Shown: positions 22,503 to 32,135, numbered from the stretch's first letter. The stretch is 64,000 nt of DNA from Sulfurovum xiamenensis (GCF_030347995.1 NZ_JAQIBC010000010.1:1-64000); one strand, 5' to 3'. Made by a program: numbers and translations. The notes: generated from the sequence alone by a model not told the origin.

Positions 22503-23184
22503 TGATTACTTTCAGTATCTCTTCTACTTTGCTTTGAGGATCACTGTCTTTGTAGATAGGTCTTCCTACTACAGGGTAGTCTACTCCCTCTTTATTTGCT
22601 AGATCGAGTGTTGCCACACGCTGTTGATCTCCTGCATCTTCTCCAAAAGGTCTTATACCAGGGCAGAGGGTCAAGAATGTCTCAGAGGTTGCATTTTTGA
22701 TCGCCCTGCTCTCAAAGGTTGAACATACCACACCGTCCAAACCGTTTTCATAACTCATTTTTGCGAACTGTTCAGCTTTTTCGTCTATGCTTTTCTCGTA
22801 GATACTCTGAAAGTTTGCTTCATCAAAAGAGGTCAGAGCCGTTACAGCCAGTACTAACGGACGGTTTTCATAAGGAGCCAGTCTCTCCATCACTGTTCTC
22901 ATCGCTACAGCCCCTGCTGATGCATGGATGTTGAACATATCTACACCTATCTTGGCTATCTCTTCTGCTGCATCAGCCATAGTGTTGGGGATATCGTAAA
23001 GTTTGAGGTCTAAAAATATCTTGAAATCAGGGTTGATCGCTTTGAGGGCTTCTATAAAAGGTTTTCCGTCACGGATGTAGGCACGGAATCCTACTTTCAT
23101 CCAAACATTGTATGATTTGAGTGACTCGGCTAGAGCCAGATTCTCTTCAGCTGACGGCAGATCAAGTGCTACACATAGTTCCAT
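22492..23184 (-). CDS. pyrF: orotidine 5'-phosphate decarboxylase
   Basis: Converts OMP to UMP, the last step of de novo pyrimidine synthesis. The 230-residue protein has the TIM-barrel signature: ALDLPS (6-11), KVGFRAY, and the catalytic [11 protein letters not shown] (about 57-67) with the D-x-K-x-x-D tetrad. [19 protein letters not shown] and the phosphate-binding VVGRPI near the end are also present. Length is standard for bacterial PyrF. It is divergent from the cyclophilin gene. Confidence 0.97.
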   Translation of the reverse strand: MELCVALDLPSAEENLALAESLKSYNVWMKVGFRAYIRDGKPFIEALKAINPDFKIFLDLKLYDIPNTMADAAEEIAKIGVDMFNIHASAGAVAMRTVMERLAPYENRPLVLAVTALTSFDEANFQSIYEKSIDEKAEQFAKMSYENGLDGVVCSTFESRAIKNATSETFLTLCPGIRPFGEDAGDQQRVATLDLANKEGVDYPVVGRPIYKDSDPQSKVEEILKVITTF

Positions 23185-23252
23185 GGTTTAAACCTCTTAT
23201 CTTTTAGTGGTATAATAATATCTAAATTTTAATATATAAGGACTAAACACAC

Positions 23253-23774
23253 ATGTTTGGAAGAGAAACAAAAAGATACGATATCGTTGAATCTGTAATG
23301 GATACATACAACTACGCTAAATTCACGACTTCTAAAGGAGTGATCTGGGCTAAGCTCTTTAAAGATGATGCACCTAACACCGTTGCAAACTTTGCTCACC
23401 TTGCAGAAACAGGATTCTATAATGGCCTCAAATTTCATAGAGTGATCCCTGGATTTATGGCACAAGGTGGTTGCCCACACTCTAAAGATAATCCAGCTAT
23501 GGCTGGTACAGGTGGTCCAGGCTGGCAGATAGACTGTGAGACTGACACAAGTACGCATCCGCATAGAAGAGGAGTACTCTCTATGGCACATGCAGGACCA
23601 AACACAGGTGGAAGCCAGTTCTTCATCACATTCGTTGCGACACCGCACCTTGACGGTGTTCACACTGTATTTGGTGCGATCGACGAAGATGATACTGAGA
23701 GTTTCATGGTTCTAGACCAGATTCAACAAAATGATGACATCATCAGTATTGAAGTGGTTGAGTCAAGAGCGTAA
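23253..23774 (+). CDS. cyclophilin-type peptidyl-prolyl cis-trans isomerase
   Basis: The 173-residue cytoplasmic protein (no signal peptide) is a single cyclophilin domain that speeds proline isomerisation in folding proteins. FHRVIPGFMAQGG (active-site Arg), GVLSMAHAGPNTGGSQFFIT and the HLDGVHTVFG block are intact. ATG is preceded by AAGGA. The 54-base gap to nadE contains a 7-bp hairpin. Confidence 0.95.
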   Translation: MFGRETKRYDIVESVMDTYNYAKFTTSKGVIWAKLFKDDAPNTVANFAHLAETGFYNGLKFHRVIPGFMAQGGCPHSKDNPAMAGTGGPGWQIDCETDTSTHPHRRGVLSMAHAGPNTGGSQFFITFVATPHLDGVHTVFGAIDEDDTESFMVLDQIQQNDDIISIEVVESRA

Positions 23775-23828
23775 TTAACTGTTTATCATCCTTGGACTTT
23801 TGTCCAGGGATCTACTAAAAGGAACTGT

Positions 23829-25727
23829 ATGTTTGGATATTATAGGGTTGCATCGGCTGTGAATAAGACCATCGTGGGAAATCCTGCAAAAAATGCCGAA
23901 GAGATTATCACACTTATCCAAGATGCATACGCTAAAGAGGTTAGTGTCGTTGTATTCCCGGAGCTGACGCTTACAGGATACACTGCCAGTGACCTTTTCC
24001 TTAATCAAACACTCATTGCTTCTCAAAATGAGAAACTCGCATATATCTTACAACAAACATCAGATATCCATACCATTGCCATCATAGGCTTAGCACTGCT
24101 TGAAGCAGACAGGCTCTACAATTGTGCCGCTGTACTGCAAAACGGAAAGATCCTGGGTATCGTACCTAAAAGCTATCTGCCGAACAAAAAAGAGTTCTAT
24201 GAAAAACGTCAATTTATCACAGGCAGAGATATCACCAGAACCACCACAGAGCTGTATGGAGAGGAGATACCTTTCGGGGTGGACCTTCTTTTCAGTGATT
24301 CAAAAGAGATGACCTTTGGTGTGGAGCTATGTGAAGACCTTTGGGCTGTGACCCCTCCTAGCAACCATATGGCAAACAATGGTGCCAACCTCCTCTTTAA
24401 CCTGTCAGCAAGTAATGAGCTCATAGGTAAAGCCGAATACCGCGAAGAGCTGGTACGTACACAGAGTGGTCGTTGTATGGCTGCCTATGTCTATGCTTCT
24501 GCAGGCGTAGGTGAATCTACCACTGATACCGTTTTTGGAGGACATGCCATCATCTCTGAATATGGTTCTACCTTGGCTCAAAATGAGCGTTTTAGCCTAG
24601 AGAACACTCTCATCACAGCGGATGTAGACCTGGAACGTTTACGATGGCTCAGACTCAATGAATCGAGCTACTCTGATGGCAGACGTAAAAAAACACGGAT
24701 CATCAAAGTGGATAACCTGCCAGAGATCACTACACTAGATCGCAAGATCAACCCAATGCCATTCGTACCTTCACTTTTTGAAGAGAAAAAGCACCGTTGC
24801 GACGAGATTGTGCAGATCCAAGCCCATGGCCTCATTAAGCGTATGAGCCATGCACATATCACAAAAGCAGTCATAGGCATCTCTGGGGGACTTGACTCTA
24901 CACTTGCCCTACTCTCCACGCACAGAGCATTTGAGATCATGGGATGGGACCATACCAATATCATCGCAGTAACCATGCCTGGCTTTGGTACCACAAGCCG
25001 TACCAAATCCAATGCGGTCAAACTCTGTGAAGCCCTGGGCGTTACACTAAGAACGATAGATATCACCGATATCTCTCACAAAGAATTTGAAGCCATAGAG
25101 CATAACGTCAACGAACACTCTGTGACCTATGAGAATGTGCAGGCACGCGCAAGAACCTCCATACTGATGAACATGGCCAACAAAGAAGGCGGGCTTGTCA
25201 TCGGTACAGGTGACCTTAGCGAAGTGGCTTTAGGCTGGTCTACCTACAATGGTGACCACATGAGTATGTATGCGATCAATTCCAGTATTCCAAAGACACT
25301 CATACAGTATGTGATCGAGTATTTTAAATATGATGAGAGCATAGCTGATGTCATAGACGATATCCTGGATACACCTATAAGCCCTGAACTGCTTCCTCAT
25401 AAAGAGGATGAAATTGTTCAGGAGACAGAGAGCATTGTCGGTCCTTATGCACTGCATGATTTCTTTCTGTACCATTTCATCAAGTATGGTGCCAAACCGG
25501 CGAAAATACGTTTCCTGGCCACTTTAGCCTTTGAAGGAAAATATGATCAAGAGACCATTACAAAATGGCTCAAACTCTTCTTAAAACGTTTCTTCACTCA
25601 GCAGTTCAAACGTTCATGTATGCCGGATGGGCCCAAAGTAGGTACCATCTCTTTAAGCCCCAGGGCAGATTGGAAGATGGCCAGTGATGCAGATGTAGAG
25701 ATCTGGTTAGAGGAGTTAGAGAAATGA
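23829..25727 (+). CDS. nadE: glutamine-dependent NAD+ synthetase
   Basis: The 632-residue two-domain enzyme makes NAD+ from deamido-NAD+, ATP and glutamine. The N-terminal nitrilase-type glutaminase (1 to about 280) has the catalytic Glu in FPELTLTGY, Lys in PKSYLPNKKEFYE and Cys in GVELCEDLW. The C-terminal synthetase has the ATP pyrophosphatase loop ISGGLDSTLAL and the TGDLSEVALGWSTYNGD motif. AAAGGAA precedes the ATG. It overlaps the DUF502 gene by 4 bases. Confidence 0.97.
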   Translation: MFGYYRVASAVNKTIVGNPAKNAEEIITLIQDAYAKEVSVVVFPELTLTGYTASDLFLNQTLIASQNEKLAYILQQTSDIHTIAIIGLALLEADRLYNCAAVLQNGKILGIVPKSYLPNKKEFYEKRQFITGRDITRTTTELYGEEIPFGVDLLFSDSKEMTFGVELCEDLWAVTPPSNHMANNGANLLFNLSASNELIGKAEYREELVRTQSGRCMAAYVYASAGVGESTTDTVFGGHAIISEYGSTLAQNERFSLENTLITADVDLERLRWLRLNESSYSDGRRKKTRIIKVDNLPEITTLDRKINPMPFVPSLFEEKKHRCDEIVQIQAHGLIKRMSHAHITKAVIGISGGLDSTLALLSTHRAFEIMGWDHTNIIAVTMPGFGTTSRTKSNAVKLCEALGVTLRTIDITDISHKEFEAIEHNVNEHSVTYENVQARARTSILMNMANKEGGLVIGTGDLSEVALGWSTYNGDHMSMYAINSSIPKTLIQYVIEYFKYDESIADVIDDILDTPISPELLPHKEDEIVQETESIVGPYALHDFFLYHFIKYGAKPAKIRFLATLAFEGKYDQETITKWLKLFLKRFFTQQFKRSCMPDGPKVGTISLSPRADWKMASDADVEIWLEELEK

Positions 25728-26383
25728 GATCCAACAATACGATAAAACACTTCATCAACACGATGATCCAGGGGCTGTTCTGGCTTTTACCGATCGTTGC
25801 TACGATCATTATCATTTCATGGCTCTATACCAATATAGAAAATGTATTGGGTAGTATGTTCAGACTAATCGGATTCATGCCTGAAAAGTATCTCTTTTTA
25901 TGGGAAGCTCTGGCTCTTGTTGTCTTTTTAATTATACTTTATATTCTCGGACATCTTGCACGGACAAAACTTGCAAACCTCTTTGAATACCTCTTTTCCA
26001 AAATACCCGGATACACTACGATCAGGGAACTCGTAGGTATTTTCAACTCTTCCAAAAAAGGTAAAAATCAGGTATTGGTCGTAGCGATCAAAGGTTTTGG
26101 AAATGAAGGGTACAATATAGGACTAATGTATTCACAAAAAGAGAGTATCATCAAAGACCACTACACCATTACACTCTCCATGTCACCCATACCAAACGGT
26201 GGATTTATGTTTGAGATCCATAAAGACAAGATCTATGTCATAGAGAATGCCACATTTGATAACAACCTGCAATACCTGCTCTCTATGGGGGTGAAAAGTT
26301 TTGCCGAAATTCTAAGGATTGAACCCAAAAGCATAGATGAATTCACCCCGCTTTGTGAGTGGATCAAAAACAATGAAGGGTAA
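25724..26383 (+). CDS. DUF502 family inner-membrane protein
   Basis: The 219-residue protein has two N-terminal membrane segments (about 15-40 and 62-85) and a soluble C-terminal part, the layout of the DUF502 family. It has the conserved GxxWLLPIxAT-like start (QGLFWLLPIVATI), PGYTTIRELVGIFNSSKKG and the loop MSPIPNGGFMFEI. Its function is unknown; in several proteobacteria relatives sit near membrane or aminoacyl-tRNA genes. It is coupled to nadE by an ATGA overlap. Confidence 0.85.
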   Translation: MRSNNTIKHFINTMIQGLFWLLPIVATIIIISWLYTNIENVLGSMFRLIGFMPEKYLFLWEALALVVFLIILYILGHLARTKLANLFEYLFSKIPGYTTIRELVGIFNSSKKGKNQVLVVAIKGFGNEGYNIGLMYSQKESIIKDHYTITLSMSPIPNGGFMFEIHKDKIYVIENATFDNNLQYLLSMGVKSFAEILRIEPKSIDEFTPLCEWIKNNEG

Positions 26384-26509
26384 ATGATCTCTTCCTGATA
26401 ATGATCTTTCATTAGAATAAACAGTATGTAAACAAGAAAGAAACCTGTATAGGGTCTATATACTGCAGATCCCAATGATATTTTTCTTGAAATATCATCC
26501 CTTCAAAAA

Positions 26510-26517
26510 TGCTATAA
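26510..26517 (+). promoter_or_regulatory. -10 element for the coiled-coil gene
   Basis: GCTATAAT lies 32 bases before the ATG at 26549. A hairpin TGATATTT/AAATATCA (26476-26497) just upstream may end the DUF502 transcript. Confidence 0.5.
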
Positions 26518-26548
26518 TAACTCTAATAGTCTACTGAAAGGATCAAAA

Positions 26549-27025
26549 ATGGAAAAAGAGTTTAAAAAGATCATAGAAGATTCTAAGAAGTCCTTAGAGA
26601 AAATTGAAAAGAAGATAGAAACGAAAAGCGATGACTTTACAGAAGAGGTCAATGCATTTTGGATCGATCTGAAAAAACATCTAGCCACGCTTGAAGACAA
26701 ACTCAAAGAAACGTATGAACACTTTGAAGACCAAGCAGAACTCCAAGGACATTTAGGGATTATGGAGGCTCGCGATCGTGTTGAAAAGATTCAAGAGGCT
26801 ACACTTGAGTTTAGTGATAAGATTTCAAATAATGCACAAGAGGAGCTGGATATTGTAGCACTAAGAGTACATCTTGCAAAGATGGAGAGTGAAGATTTTT
26901 GGGAAGAGAAACAAAAAGAGCTCCTGTATATTTACAGTGATGCTAAAGCAGAAGCCCAAAAAGCAGCCGAAAAAGCTGCCAAAGAACTTAATCATATGAT
27001 TTTAAAATTAACAGAAATTATATAA
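26549..27025 (+). CDS. coiled-coil protein of unknown function, 158 aa
   Basis: Almost the whole protein is predicted helix with heptad-like spacing and very high Glu/Lys content (KKIIEDSKKSLEKIEKKIE at 6-24; AKAEAQKAAEKAAKELNHM near the end). There is no signal peptide or membrane segment. GAAAGGA precedes the ATG. It has its own promoter and is single. A structural or stress-related role is only a guess. Confidence 0.75.
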   Translation: MEKEFKKIIEDSKKSLEKIEKKIETKSDDFTEEVNAFWIDLKKHLATLEDKLKETYEHFEDQAELQGHLGIMEARDRVEKIQEATLEFSDKISNNAQEELDIVALRVHLAKMESEDFWEEKQKELLYIYSDAKAEAQKAAEKAAKELNHMILKLTEII

Positions 27026-27155
27026 CTTTCTAAAAAATAATAGATATCAATACGGCTGAAAGTCCCTTTATACCGAATAATATGACGGTAGATACCATAA
27101 AATATATTTAAAATAAATATCTTAATTTTAACTAAGCTTATAACTTAAAAAAGAG

Positions 27156-27198
27156 GCTACAATATAGTTGAAGAAAGATGAGGTTCGAGTTCATCTTT
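27156..27198 (+). promoter_or_regulatory. promoter and 5' leader hairpin of second cold-shock gene
   Basis: GCTACAAT (27156-27163) is the -10. About ten bases on, AAAGATGA (27174-27181) and TCATCTTT (27191-27198) form an 8-bp stem with a 9-nt loop, the same stem and loop size as at 372-396. TTATTGCTAGAC follows at 27212, echoing the pieces GCTAGAC and TTATTGCT in the other leader. The leader is about 125 nt long. Confidence 0.5.
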
Positions 27199-27295
27199 CG
27201 CGTGTTAAGTGTTATTGCTAGACCCCGAAAGACTTCTCTCTGATTTTGATTCCGCTTAATTATAAGTGAAAATTATTACCCAAAGGTACAAAAAA

Positions 27296-27514
27296 ATGGC
27301 AACATTAGTAAACGGAACTGTTAAATGGTTCAATGATGAAAAAGGTTACGGATTTATTCAACAAGAAAATGGTGGAGACGATGTATTCGTACATTTTCGT
27401 CAAGTGAACAACGAAAATGGTGGTCGTGTAACATTGAACGAAGGTCAAGCGGTAACATTTGAAATCGGTGAAGGTCAAAAAGGGCCACAAGCTGAGAACG
27501 TAACTGCACTCTAG
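27296..27514 (+). CDS. cold-shock domain protein (CspA family)
   Basis: The 72-residue OB-fold protein is nearly the same as the one at 515, with RNP1 KGYGFI and RNP2 VFVHF and an identical C-terminus ([12 protein letters not shown]). The start at 27296 gives the standard [14 protein letters not shown]-terminus; an earlier in-frame ATG at 27266 lies in the leader. AAAGG is 9 bases upstream. Two such genes with a shared leader suggest a common cold-induced control. Confidence 0.95.
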   Translation: MATLVNGTVKWFNDEKGYGFIQQENGGDDVFVHFRQVNNENGGRVTLNEGQAVTFEIGEGQKGPQAENVTAL

Positions 27515-27521
27515 TAGTGTC

Positions 27522-27542
27522 TTGCAGGCTTAATGCCTGCAA
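27522..27542. terminator. hairpin between convergent csp and DUF4139 genes
   Basis: TTGCAGGC (27522-27529), loop TTAAT, GCCTGCAA (27535-27542) form an 8-bp GC-rich stem 7 bases after the cold-shock stop. The T run is interrupted. It could serve both convergent genes. Confidence 0.55.
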
Positions 27543-27566
27543 CTTATTCCTCTTTATTTTTCCCTC

Positions 27567-28970
27567 TTAATACTTCACTTTCAGATCTTTATCGTACGAT
27601 AATTCAAACAGTACTTCTATTTTTTTCATTTCATGGGGTGCTAACGTAAGTTTTATTTCTATCTGTCCCTCTTTAAGTATGTTGTAGTCAACTTTTTTCT
27701 TAGAGTTAATACTTAAAAGTTTTGATGTGATCTCTTCTGTTGTAGATGTAGGTATGCGTTCTATAAGCGTAAGTGTTTTTACCTTGTCAGATTTGTTTGT
27801 GATCGAAATCCTATACCCATCCTTCTTCCGTACAGTACCGCCAAATATACCTGTTTCACGTTCCTTATTCACTATGGGCTTGCGTACTATGTTAATATCT
27901 TCTTCTACTTTGGTGTAAATGTCGTATCTCCCTTCCCTATACTCTCCTTGTGCCTTTTCGTTGATCAACTCCTGAGAAGAGTTTACTTTCCATTGATTAT
28001 GCTCTATTTGATATTTTGGTTCAAAAGAACAGACATGAAATGCTTGCGTATTGGTATAAGGATAGGCACGGATTTCACATGAAAGTGGTGCTTTCCATCT
28101 CACTACTTTTATCTCCAAAGGTACGCCGGTTGAAGGCAACACAAGTTTATCTATCTTATACTCTCTGGCATCTTCATAAGAGACTGAAGGTGCAGCTCTT
28201 TGTTCTGCCATCATCAGCATATCCATTTGTTCTCTTTTTCCCTTAGCCCTTTTAGCTACGAGTGGCATTGGTTCATACTTTCTGACCACCCATGGATAAA
28301 AGTGTGTTGGATAGACAGTTTGATGGGCATCACGATAATAGAACATAGCGCTATCTGCTTCAATATCGATACCACTTCTGTTGGTGATAGAGAGGTATTG
28401 TGTCACCTCTACTTCTTTTTCATCTTCTATATCGGCTTCATAAGCTGTAGAAAAAGAGACATACCCGTAAGGAAGGGTAAGGTCAAGTTCTTGATCACAT
28501 CTTTTAACACTCTTTATCGCATGTCTGCTAGGTGCCTGTTTATCAAATGCACTTTCTTTCATTTCTGCTTCTTGACGCAAGCCCTTCTCTTCTTCTAAAA
28601 GTCTTGCCTGTGCATTGCCAAGTTCTTTTGCAGACTCGATCAAGAACGTGGCATCTACAGTTGTTGGTTGTGGCAATGATGCAAGTTGTTTTAAAAACTT
28701 ACTGTTGTGCTGCACAGCTTGCAGCTTTTGCTCTACATTTTTTAAATCCGTCATAACCTGACATAACCTATCATCCGAAGGACAACTGGTCGTTATCTCC
28801 ATTGGGAGTGTGCTTCCCCCACACCTTGCTTTTAGACCTTTGGAAAAGCCTAGAAAATTGTTTTTTGGTGTAAATGTGTAAAAAGTATTGTCCTGATAGA
28901 CAGCAAGAGAAGAAGCATAGCTCATGTTTCCACTTAAAAGTAGTATGGCAAGAGAAGTAGTGAATTTCAT
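27567..28970 (-). CDS. exported DUF4139-domain protein
   Basis: The 467-residue protein begins with a Sec signal peptide (MKFTTSLAILLLSGNMSYAS). A Cys-bearing region and a coiled coil (about 70-150) follow. The beta-rich C-terminal half matches the DUF4139 pattern: LPYGYVSFSTAYEAD, ISITNKSDKVKTLTLIERIP and ending in LTLAPHEMKKIEVLFELSYD. Such proteins are periplasmic or outer-membrane-associated with unknown function. AAAGGATGATCG precedes the ATG. It is followed upstream on the same strand by a cytochrome c gene. Confidence 0.75.
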   Translation of the reverse strand: MKFTTSLAILLLSGNMSYASSLAVYQDNTFYTFTPKNNFLGFSKGLKARCGGSTLPMEITTSCPSDDRLCQVMTDLKNVEQKLQAVQHNSKFLKQLASLPQPTTVDATFLIESAKELGNAQARLLEEEKGLRQEAEMKESAFDKQAPSRHAIKSVKRCDQELDLTLPYGYVSFSTAYEADIEDEKEVEVTQYLSITNRSGIDIEADSAMFYYRDAHQTVYPTHFYPWVVRKYEPMPLVAKRAKGKREQMDMLMMAEQRAAPSVSYEDAREYKIDKLVLPSTGVPLEIKVVRWKAPLSCEIRAYPYTNTQAFHVCSFEPKYQIEHNQWKVNSSQELINEKAQGEYREGRYDIYTKVEEDINIVRKPIVNKERETGIFGGTVRKKDGYRISITNKSDKVKTLTLIERIPTSTTEEITSKLLSINSKKKVDYNILKEGQIEIKLTLAPHEMKKIEVLFELSYDKDLKVKY

Positions 28971-29007
28971 CGATCATCCTTTCGAGTATAAGAATGATTA
29001 TAACCAA

Positions 29008-29373
29008 TTATTCCGTACTGTTACTCTCTGTGAATTGTGACAGGTATGCCTGATTTTTTTTCTGTAGATAATCATAGATCGCTTTGACCTCTTCATTGGT
29101 CAAATAATAACGGGGCATGACTTTATGATAGGTACTCACTGCTTTGATCATGTCATCGAGTGAGTCTCTACGTATATCTGAACCTTTTAAAGCCTGTTTT
29201 CCATGTATATCCCTGTATTCAACAATGATTTGGCCTTCACCGCTTTCTCCATGACATTGTGCACAGCTTACGCCTCTGGGATTCGCATAAAGCATTTCAC
29301 CATACTCATAGTGTGAAATAAAATCTTCTTCTCCCCATAACATTAAAGGCAGTAATATCAATAATAGTCTCAT
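29008..29373 (-). CDS. small periplasmic c-type cytochrome
   Basis: The protein has one haem c site, CAQCH, followed by GESGEG, and a distal Met in KVMPRYYL, the class I cytochrome c pattern with Met/His ligation. A signal peptide MRLLLILLPLMLWGE supports the ATG at 29373; a GTG 18 bases earlier (29391) is possible. Length is about 121 residues. The partner is unknown; it may carry electrons in the periplasm. Confidence 0.85.
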   Translation of the reverse strand: MRLLLILLPLMLWGEEDFISHYEYGEMLYANPRGVSCAQCHGESGEGQIIVEYRDIHGKQALKGSDIRRDSLDDMIKAVSTYHKVMPRYYLTNEEVKAIYDYLQKKNQAYLSQFTESNSTE

Positions 29374-29462
29374 GATAGTATCAACGTTCACTCCAAACCG
29401 GCCAAAACTCTGTTGCCTAAAGTATTTTTGATATAATACAATAAAAAATATAAGGGCACTCT

Positions 29463-30308
29463 ATGCAACTCATCGATGGTAAATCCTTAGCCAAAAAAGT
29501 GCAAACTACAGTCGCTACTGAAGTCGCAAAACTCAAACAAGAAAAAAATATCGTTCCAGGACTTGCAGTCATCCTCGTAGGTGATGATCCTGCCAGTCAT
29601 GCCTATGTTAAAATGAAAGCAAAAGCGTGTGAGAATGTAGGATTTTACTCTATCACACATAACATGCCTGATACGATCAGTCAAGATGAGATCATAGCAA
29701 CCATAGAGATGATGAACAACAACCCGCGTATAGATGGTATATTGGTGCAGCTTCCCTTACCTAAACAGATCGATACGGACAAGATACTTGAAGTCATAGA
29801 TCCGAAAAAAGATGTGGATGGTTTCCATGCCTATAATGTTGGACGTTTGGTCACAGGACTTGACAGTTTTGTTGCATGTACGCCACTTGGTGTTATGAAA
29901 ATGTTTGAAGAGTACGAGATCGACCTCAGAGGTAAAGATGTATGTGTGGTAGGTGCAAGTAACATCGTCGGTAAACCTATGGCTTCCCTTCTTCTTAATG
30001 CAGAAGCCACAGTGACCATTACCCACATCCATACCAAGGACCTGAAAGCACATACAAGCAAAGCAGATATCGTTGTTGTAGGTGTAGGTGTTCCTGGGCT
30101 TATCAAAGAAGATATGGTGAAAGAAGGTGCTATTGTCATAGATATCGGTATAAACCGTATAGAAGACGGTTCACTCGTAGGTGATGTAGACTTTAAAAAT
30201 GTAAGTCCAAAATGTTCTTACATTACTCCTGTACCAGGCGGAGTGGGTCCTATGACCATAGCAATGCTTTTGAGCAATACACTGAAGTCAGCGAAAGCCA
30301 GAGCATAA
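29463..30308 (+). CDS. folD: bifunctional methylenetetrahydrofolate dehydrogenase/cyclohydrolase
   Basis: FolD links 5,10-methylene-THF to 10-formyl-THF. The 281-residue protein contains DDPASHAYVKMKAKACE (catalytic Lys), DGILVQLPLPK, PKKDVDGFHAYNVG, the Rossmann motif VVGASNIVGKPMA and TPVPGGVGPMTIAMLL. The start is ATG after AAGGGCACTCT. Its stop overlaps the lepB start by one base. Confidence 0.97.
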   Translation: MQLIDGKSLAKKVQTTVATEVAKLKQEKNIVPGLAVILVGDDPASHAYVKMKAKACENVGFYSITHNMPDTISQDEIIATIEMMNNNPRIDGILVQLPLPKQIDTDKILEVIDPKKDVDGFHAYNVGRLVTGLDSFVACTPLGVMKMFEEYEIDLRGKDVCVVGASNIVGKPMASLLLNAEATVTITHIHTKDLKAHTSKADIVVVGVGVPGLIKEDMVKEGAIVIDIGINRIEDGSLVGDVDFKNVSPKCSYITPVPGGVGPMTIAMLLSNTLKSAKARA

Positions 30309-31279
30309 TGAAAGGTTTTATACAGGCTTCCGGCCGTTTTGCCAGTTCATGGACCGGGACGATCATCATCGTACTTTTTCTCATCTTCTTTGTGGCACAA
30401 TCTTTTGTAATTCCATCAGGTTCGATGAAAAGAACACAACTGATAGGTGACTTTTTATTTGCCAAGAAGTTTTCCTATGGAATCCCTACCCCTCACTTGC
30501 CATGGTTAGAGATCCCTCTTTTACCGGATTTCAACGGGAATGGACATCTTATAGAAGGTCCTAGACCGCAAAGAGAAGATATCGTTATTTTCCGCTATCC
30601 AAAAAACCATAAAATACACTATGTCAAGCGTTGTGTTGCTGTAGGCGGAGATGAAATACTCTATGCCAATGAAAAACTGCTTATTCACTTTCATGAAGGT
30701 GAAGCATATATGAAAGCAAATTATCCTGCTGATAAACTTGTTTCGCTTCGAAGTAAGCTTTGGGTAGAAAATCCTTATATGTCAAAATATCCGGGTATAC
30801 AGTATGCACCTGAAGGGGAAAATATCTTTGAGTCTCTTCTAAAATACTATGCATATAATAAAGAGATCGATATGGTACCTGTCTATGTAGATGGTCTTGA
30901 TACACCTACCTATGAGATCACAGGAAAAGGTGTCAATGCACTCTATGCAAAAGTAGATGAGGACCACTTCTATATGATCGGTGATAACCGTGACAACTCG
31001 AATGACAGCCGTTTCTGGGGTGCCGTTCCCTATAAGCTTATCGTAGGAAAGCCTTGGTTGAACTATATGAGTTTAGAACACCGTTCTTATGAGAGTGTGC
31101 TTCATGGTGATGAATATGGCAGCGGGAAGGACAATGCAAGACTTAAACGTCTATGCGGTGAAATAGCGATTGATAGTAAAGCGTGTGAAGAGCTCTGGAA
31201 CAAACAACGATTTACGGTCCGCTGGGGACGTGTAGGAAGACGCATTGAAACGATACAAACAGAACAACCTATAGAGTAA
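30308..31279 (+). CDS. lepB: signal peptidase I
   Basis: Inner-membrane serine protease that removes Sec signal peptides. The 323-residue protein has a membrane anchor (about 17-35), catalytic Ser in IPSGSMKRT, catalytic Lys in YVKRCVAVGGDE and the box GDNRDNSNDSRFWG. The start at 30308 overlaps the folD stop; an earlier in-frame start at 30212 would lie in folD. A long insertion between the boxes (about 120-215) is typical for this class. Confidence 0.95.
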   Translation: MKGFIQASGRFASSWTGTIIIVLFLIFFVAQSFVIPSGSMKRTQLIGDFLFAKKFSYGIPTPHLPWLEIPLLPDFNGNGHLIEGPRPQREDIVIFRYPKNHKIHYVKRCVAVGGDEILYANEKLLIHFHEGEAYMKANYPADKLVSLRSKLWVENPYMSKYPGIQYAPEGENIFESLLKYYAYNKEIDMVPVYVDGLDTPTYEITGKGVNALYAKVDEDHFYMIGDNRDNSNDSRFWGAVPYKLIVGKPWLNYMSLEHRSYESVLHGDEYGSGKDNARLKRLCGEIAIDSKACEELWNKQRFTVRWGRVGRRIETIQTEQPIE

Positions 31280-31290
31280 AGGGGAAAGAC

Positions 31291-31749
31291 GTGAAAAAAT
31301 TTTATATTGCAACAGACCATGCAGGATATGCACTTAAAGCCTATGTTAAAGACTTTGTGAGATCATTAGGACATGAGATCATTGATCTTGGCCCGGACTC
31401 TGCAGACAGAGTGGACTACCCCGATTTCGCAAAAAAGTGTGCAGATGCCGTACTTGCTGACAAGGGCAGTTTTGGTATTCTTATTTGTGGTACCGGGATC
31501 GGTATCTCTATCGCTGCGAACAAAGTAACTGGTATACGTGCAGCACTTTGCCATGATACCTATACGGCAAAGCTCACAAGACAGCACAATGATGCAAATA
31601 TCCTTTGCTTTGGCGAACGTGTCGTAGGTAAAGGTGTGATAGAAGATATGATAGAAACGTTTGCTAGCACAGAATTTGAAGGCGGTAGACATACCGGACG
31701 TGTCGCAAAGATAGAAAGTGTTTGTGCTTTCGGTTCCGACTTAGGTTAG
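31291..31749 (+). CDS. rpiB: ribose-5-phosphate isomerase B
   Basis: Interconverts ribose-5-phosphate and ribulose-5-phosphate in the pentose phosphate pathway. The 152-residue protein has ATDHAGYALK, DLGPDSADRVDYPD, the catalytic Cys in LICGTGIGISIAANK and RQHNDANILCFGERV. GTG start with AAGGGGAAA upstream. It lies 11 bases after lepB and is co-transcribed with it. Confidence 0.95.
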   Translation: MKKFYIATDHAGYALKAYVKDFVRSLGHEIIDLGPDSADRVDYPDFAKKCADAVLADKGSFGILICGTGIGISIAANKVTGIRAALCHDTYTAKLTRQHNDANILCFGERVVGKGVIEDMIETFASTEFEGGRHTGRVAKIESVCAFGSDLG

Positions 31750-31770
31750 TATTTACTGCATAGTATCCAA

Positions 31771-31785
31771 AGGGCTTACTGCCCT
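31771..31785 (+). terminator. short hairpin after rpiB
   Basis: AGGGC / TTACT / GCCCT followed by a pyrimidine-rich stretch. It is a modest terminator for folD-lepB-rpiB. Confidence 0.4.
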
Positions 31786-32135
31786 ATCCTTATTCCTCTC
31801 TTCTATAACGTACATATAGACCATTGAAGTCTCTATAGATTTACTAAATCATTGTATATTTTCAAGATCACACTTTTTCTCATACATAGATAATGAGATA
31901 AGAAATTGTAATAAATGTATATTTATTCCACAAAAAATACTAAAACAGTCAATACTTAATAATACTTCTTGCAATAGCAAGACATTTTATCATATACTAT
32001 ATAGTATGTACAAAGATTGGCAAGACATATGTTCAGAGTTGTCATATAAGATATAGAAAAACTCATCTAAGACAACCTCTGTAATCATGGATCAAATATG
32101 TTATACATTATCAATAAGGGAAAAGGGTAACAACA
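31786..32135. other. AT-rich intergenic region with a 14-bp palindrome
   Basis: No gene is supported in this 350-base stretch. ATACTATATAGTAT (31994-32007) is a perfect palindrome and CTTGC/GCAAG (31971-31984) a small hairpin. Either could be an operator for the gene at 32136, whose promoter should lie here, but nothing decisive is seen. Confidence 0.35.

Noticed and set aside
23229-23663. 144-codon minus-strand ORF opposite the cyclophilin gene
   Set aside because: Shadow of a conserved CDS; the composition (many Cys, Ser, Arg) is typical of antisense frames.
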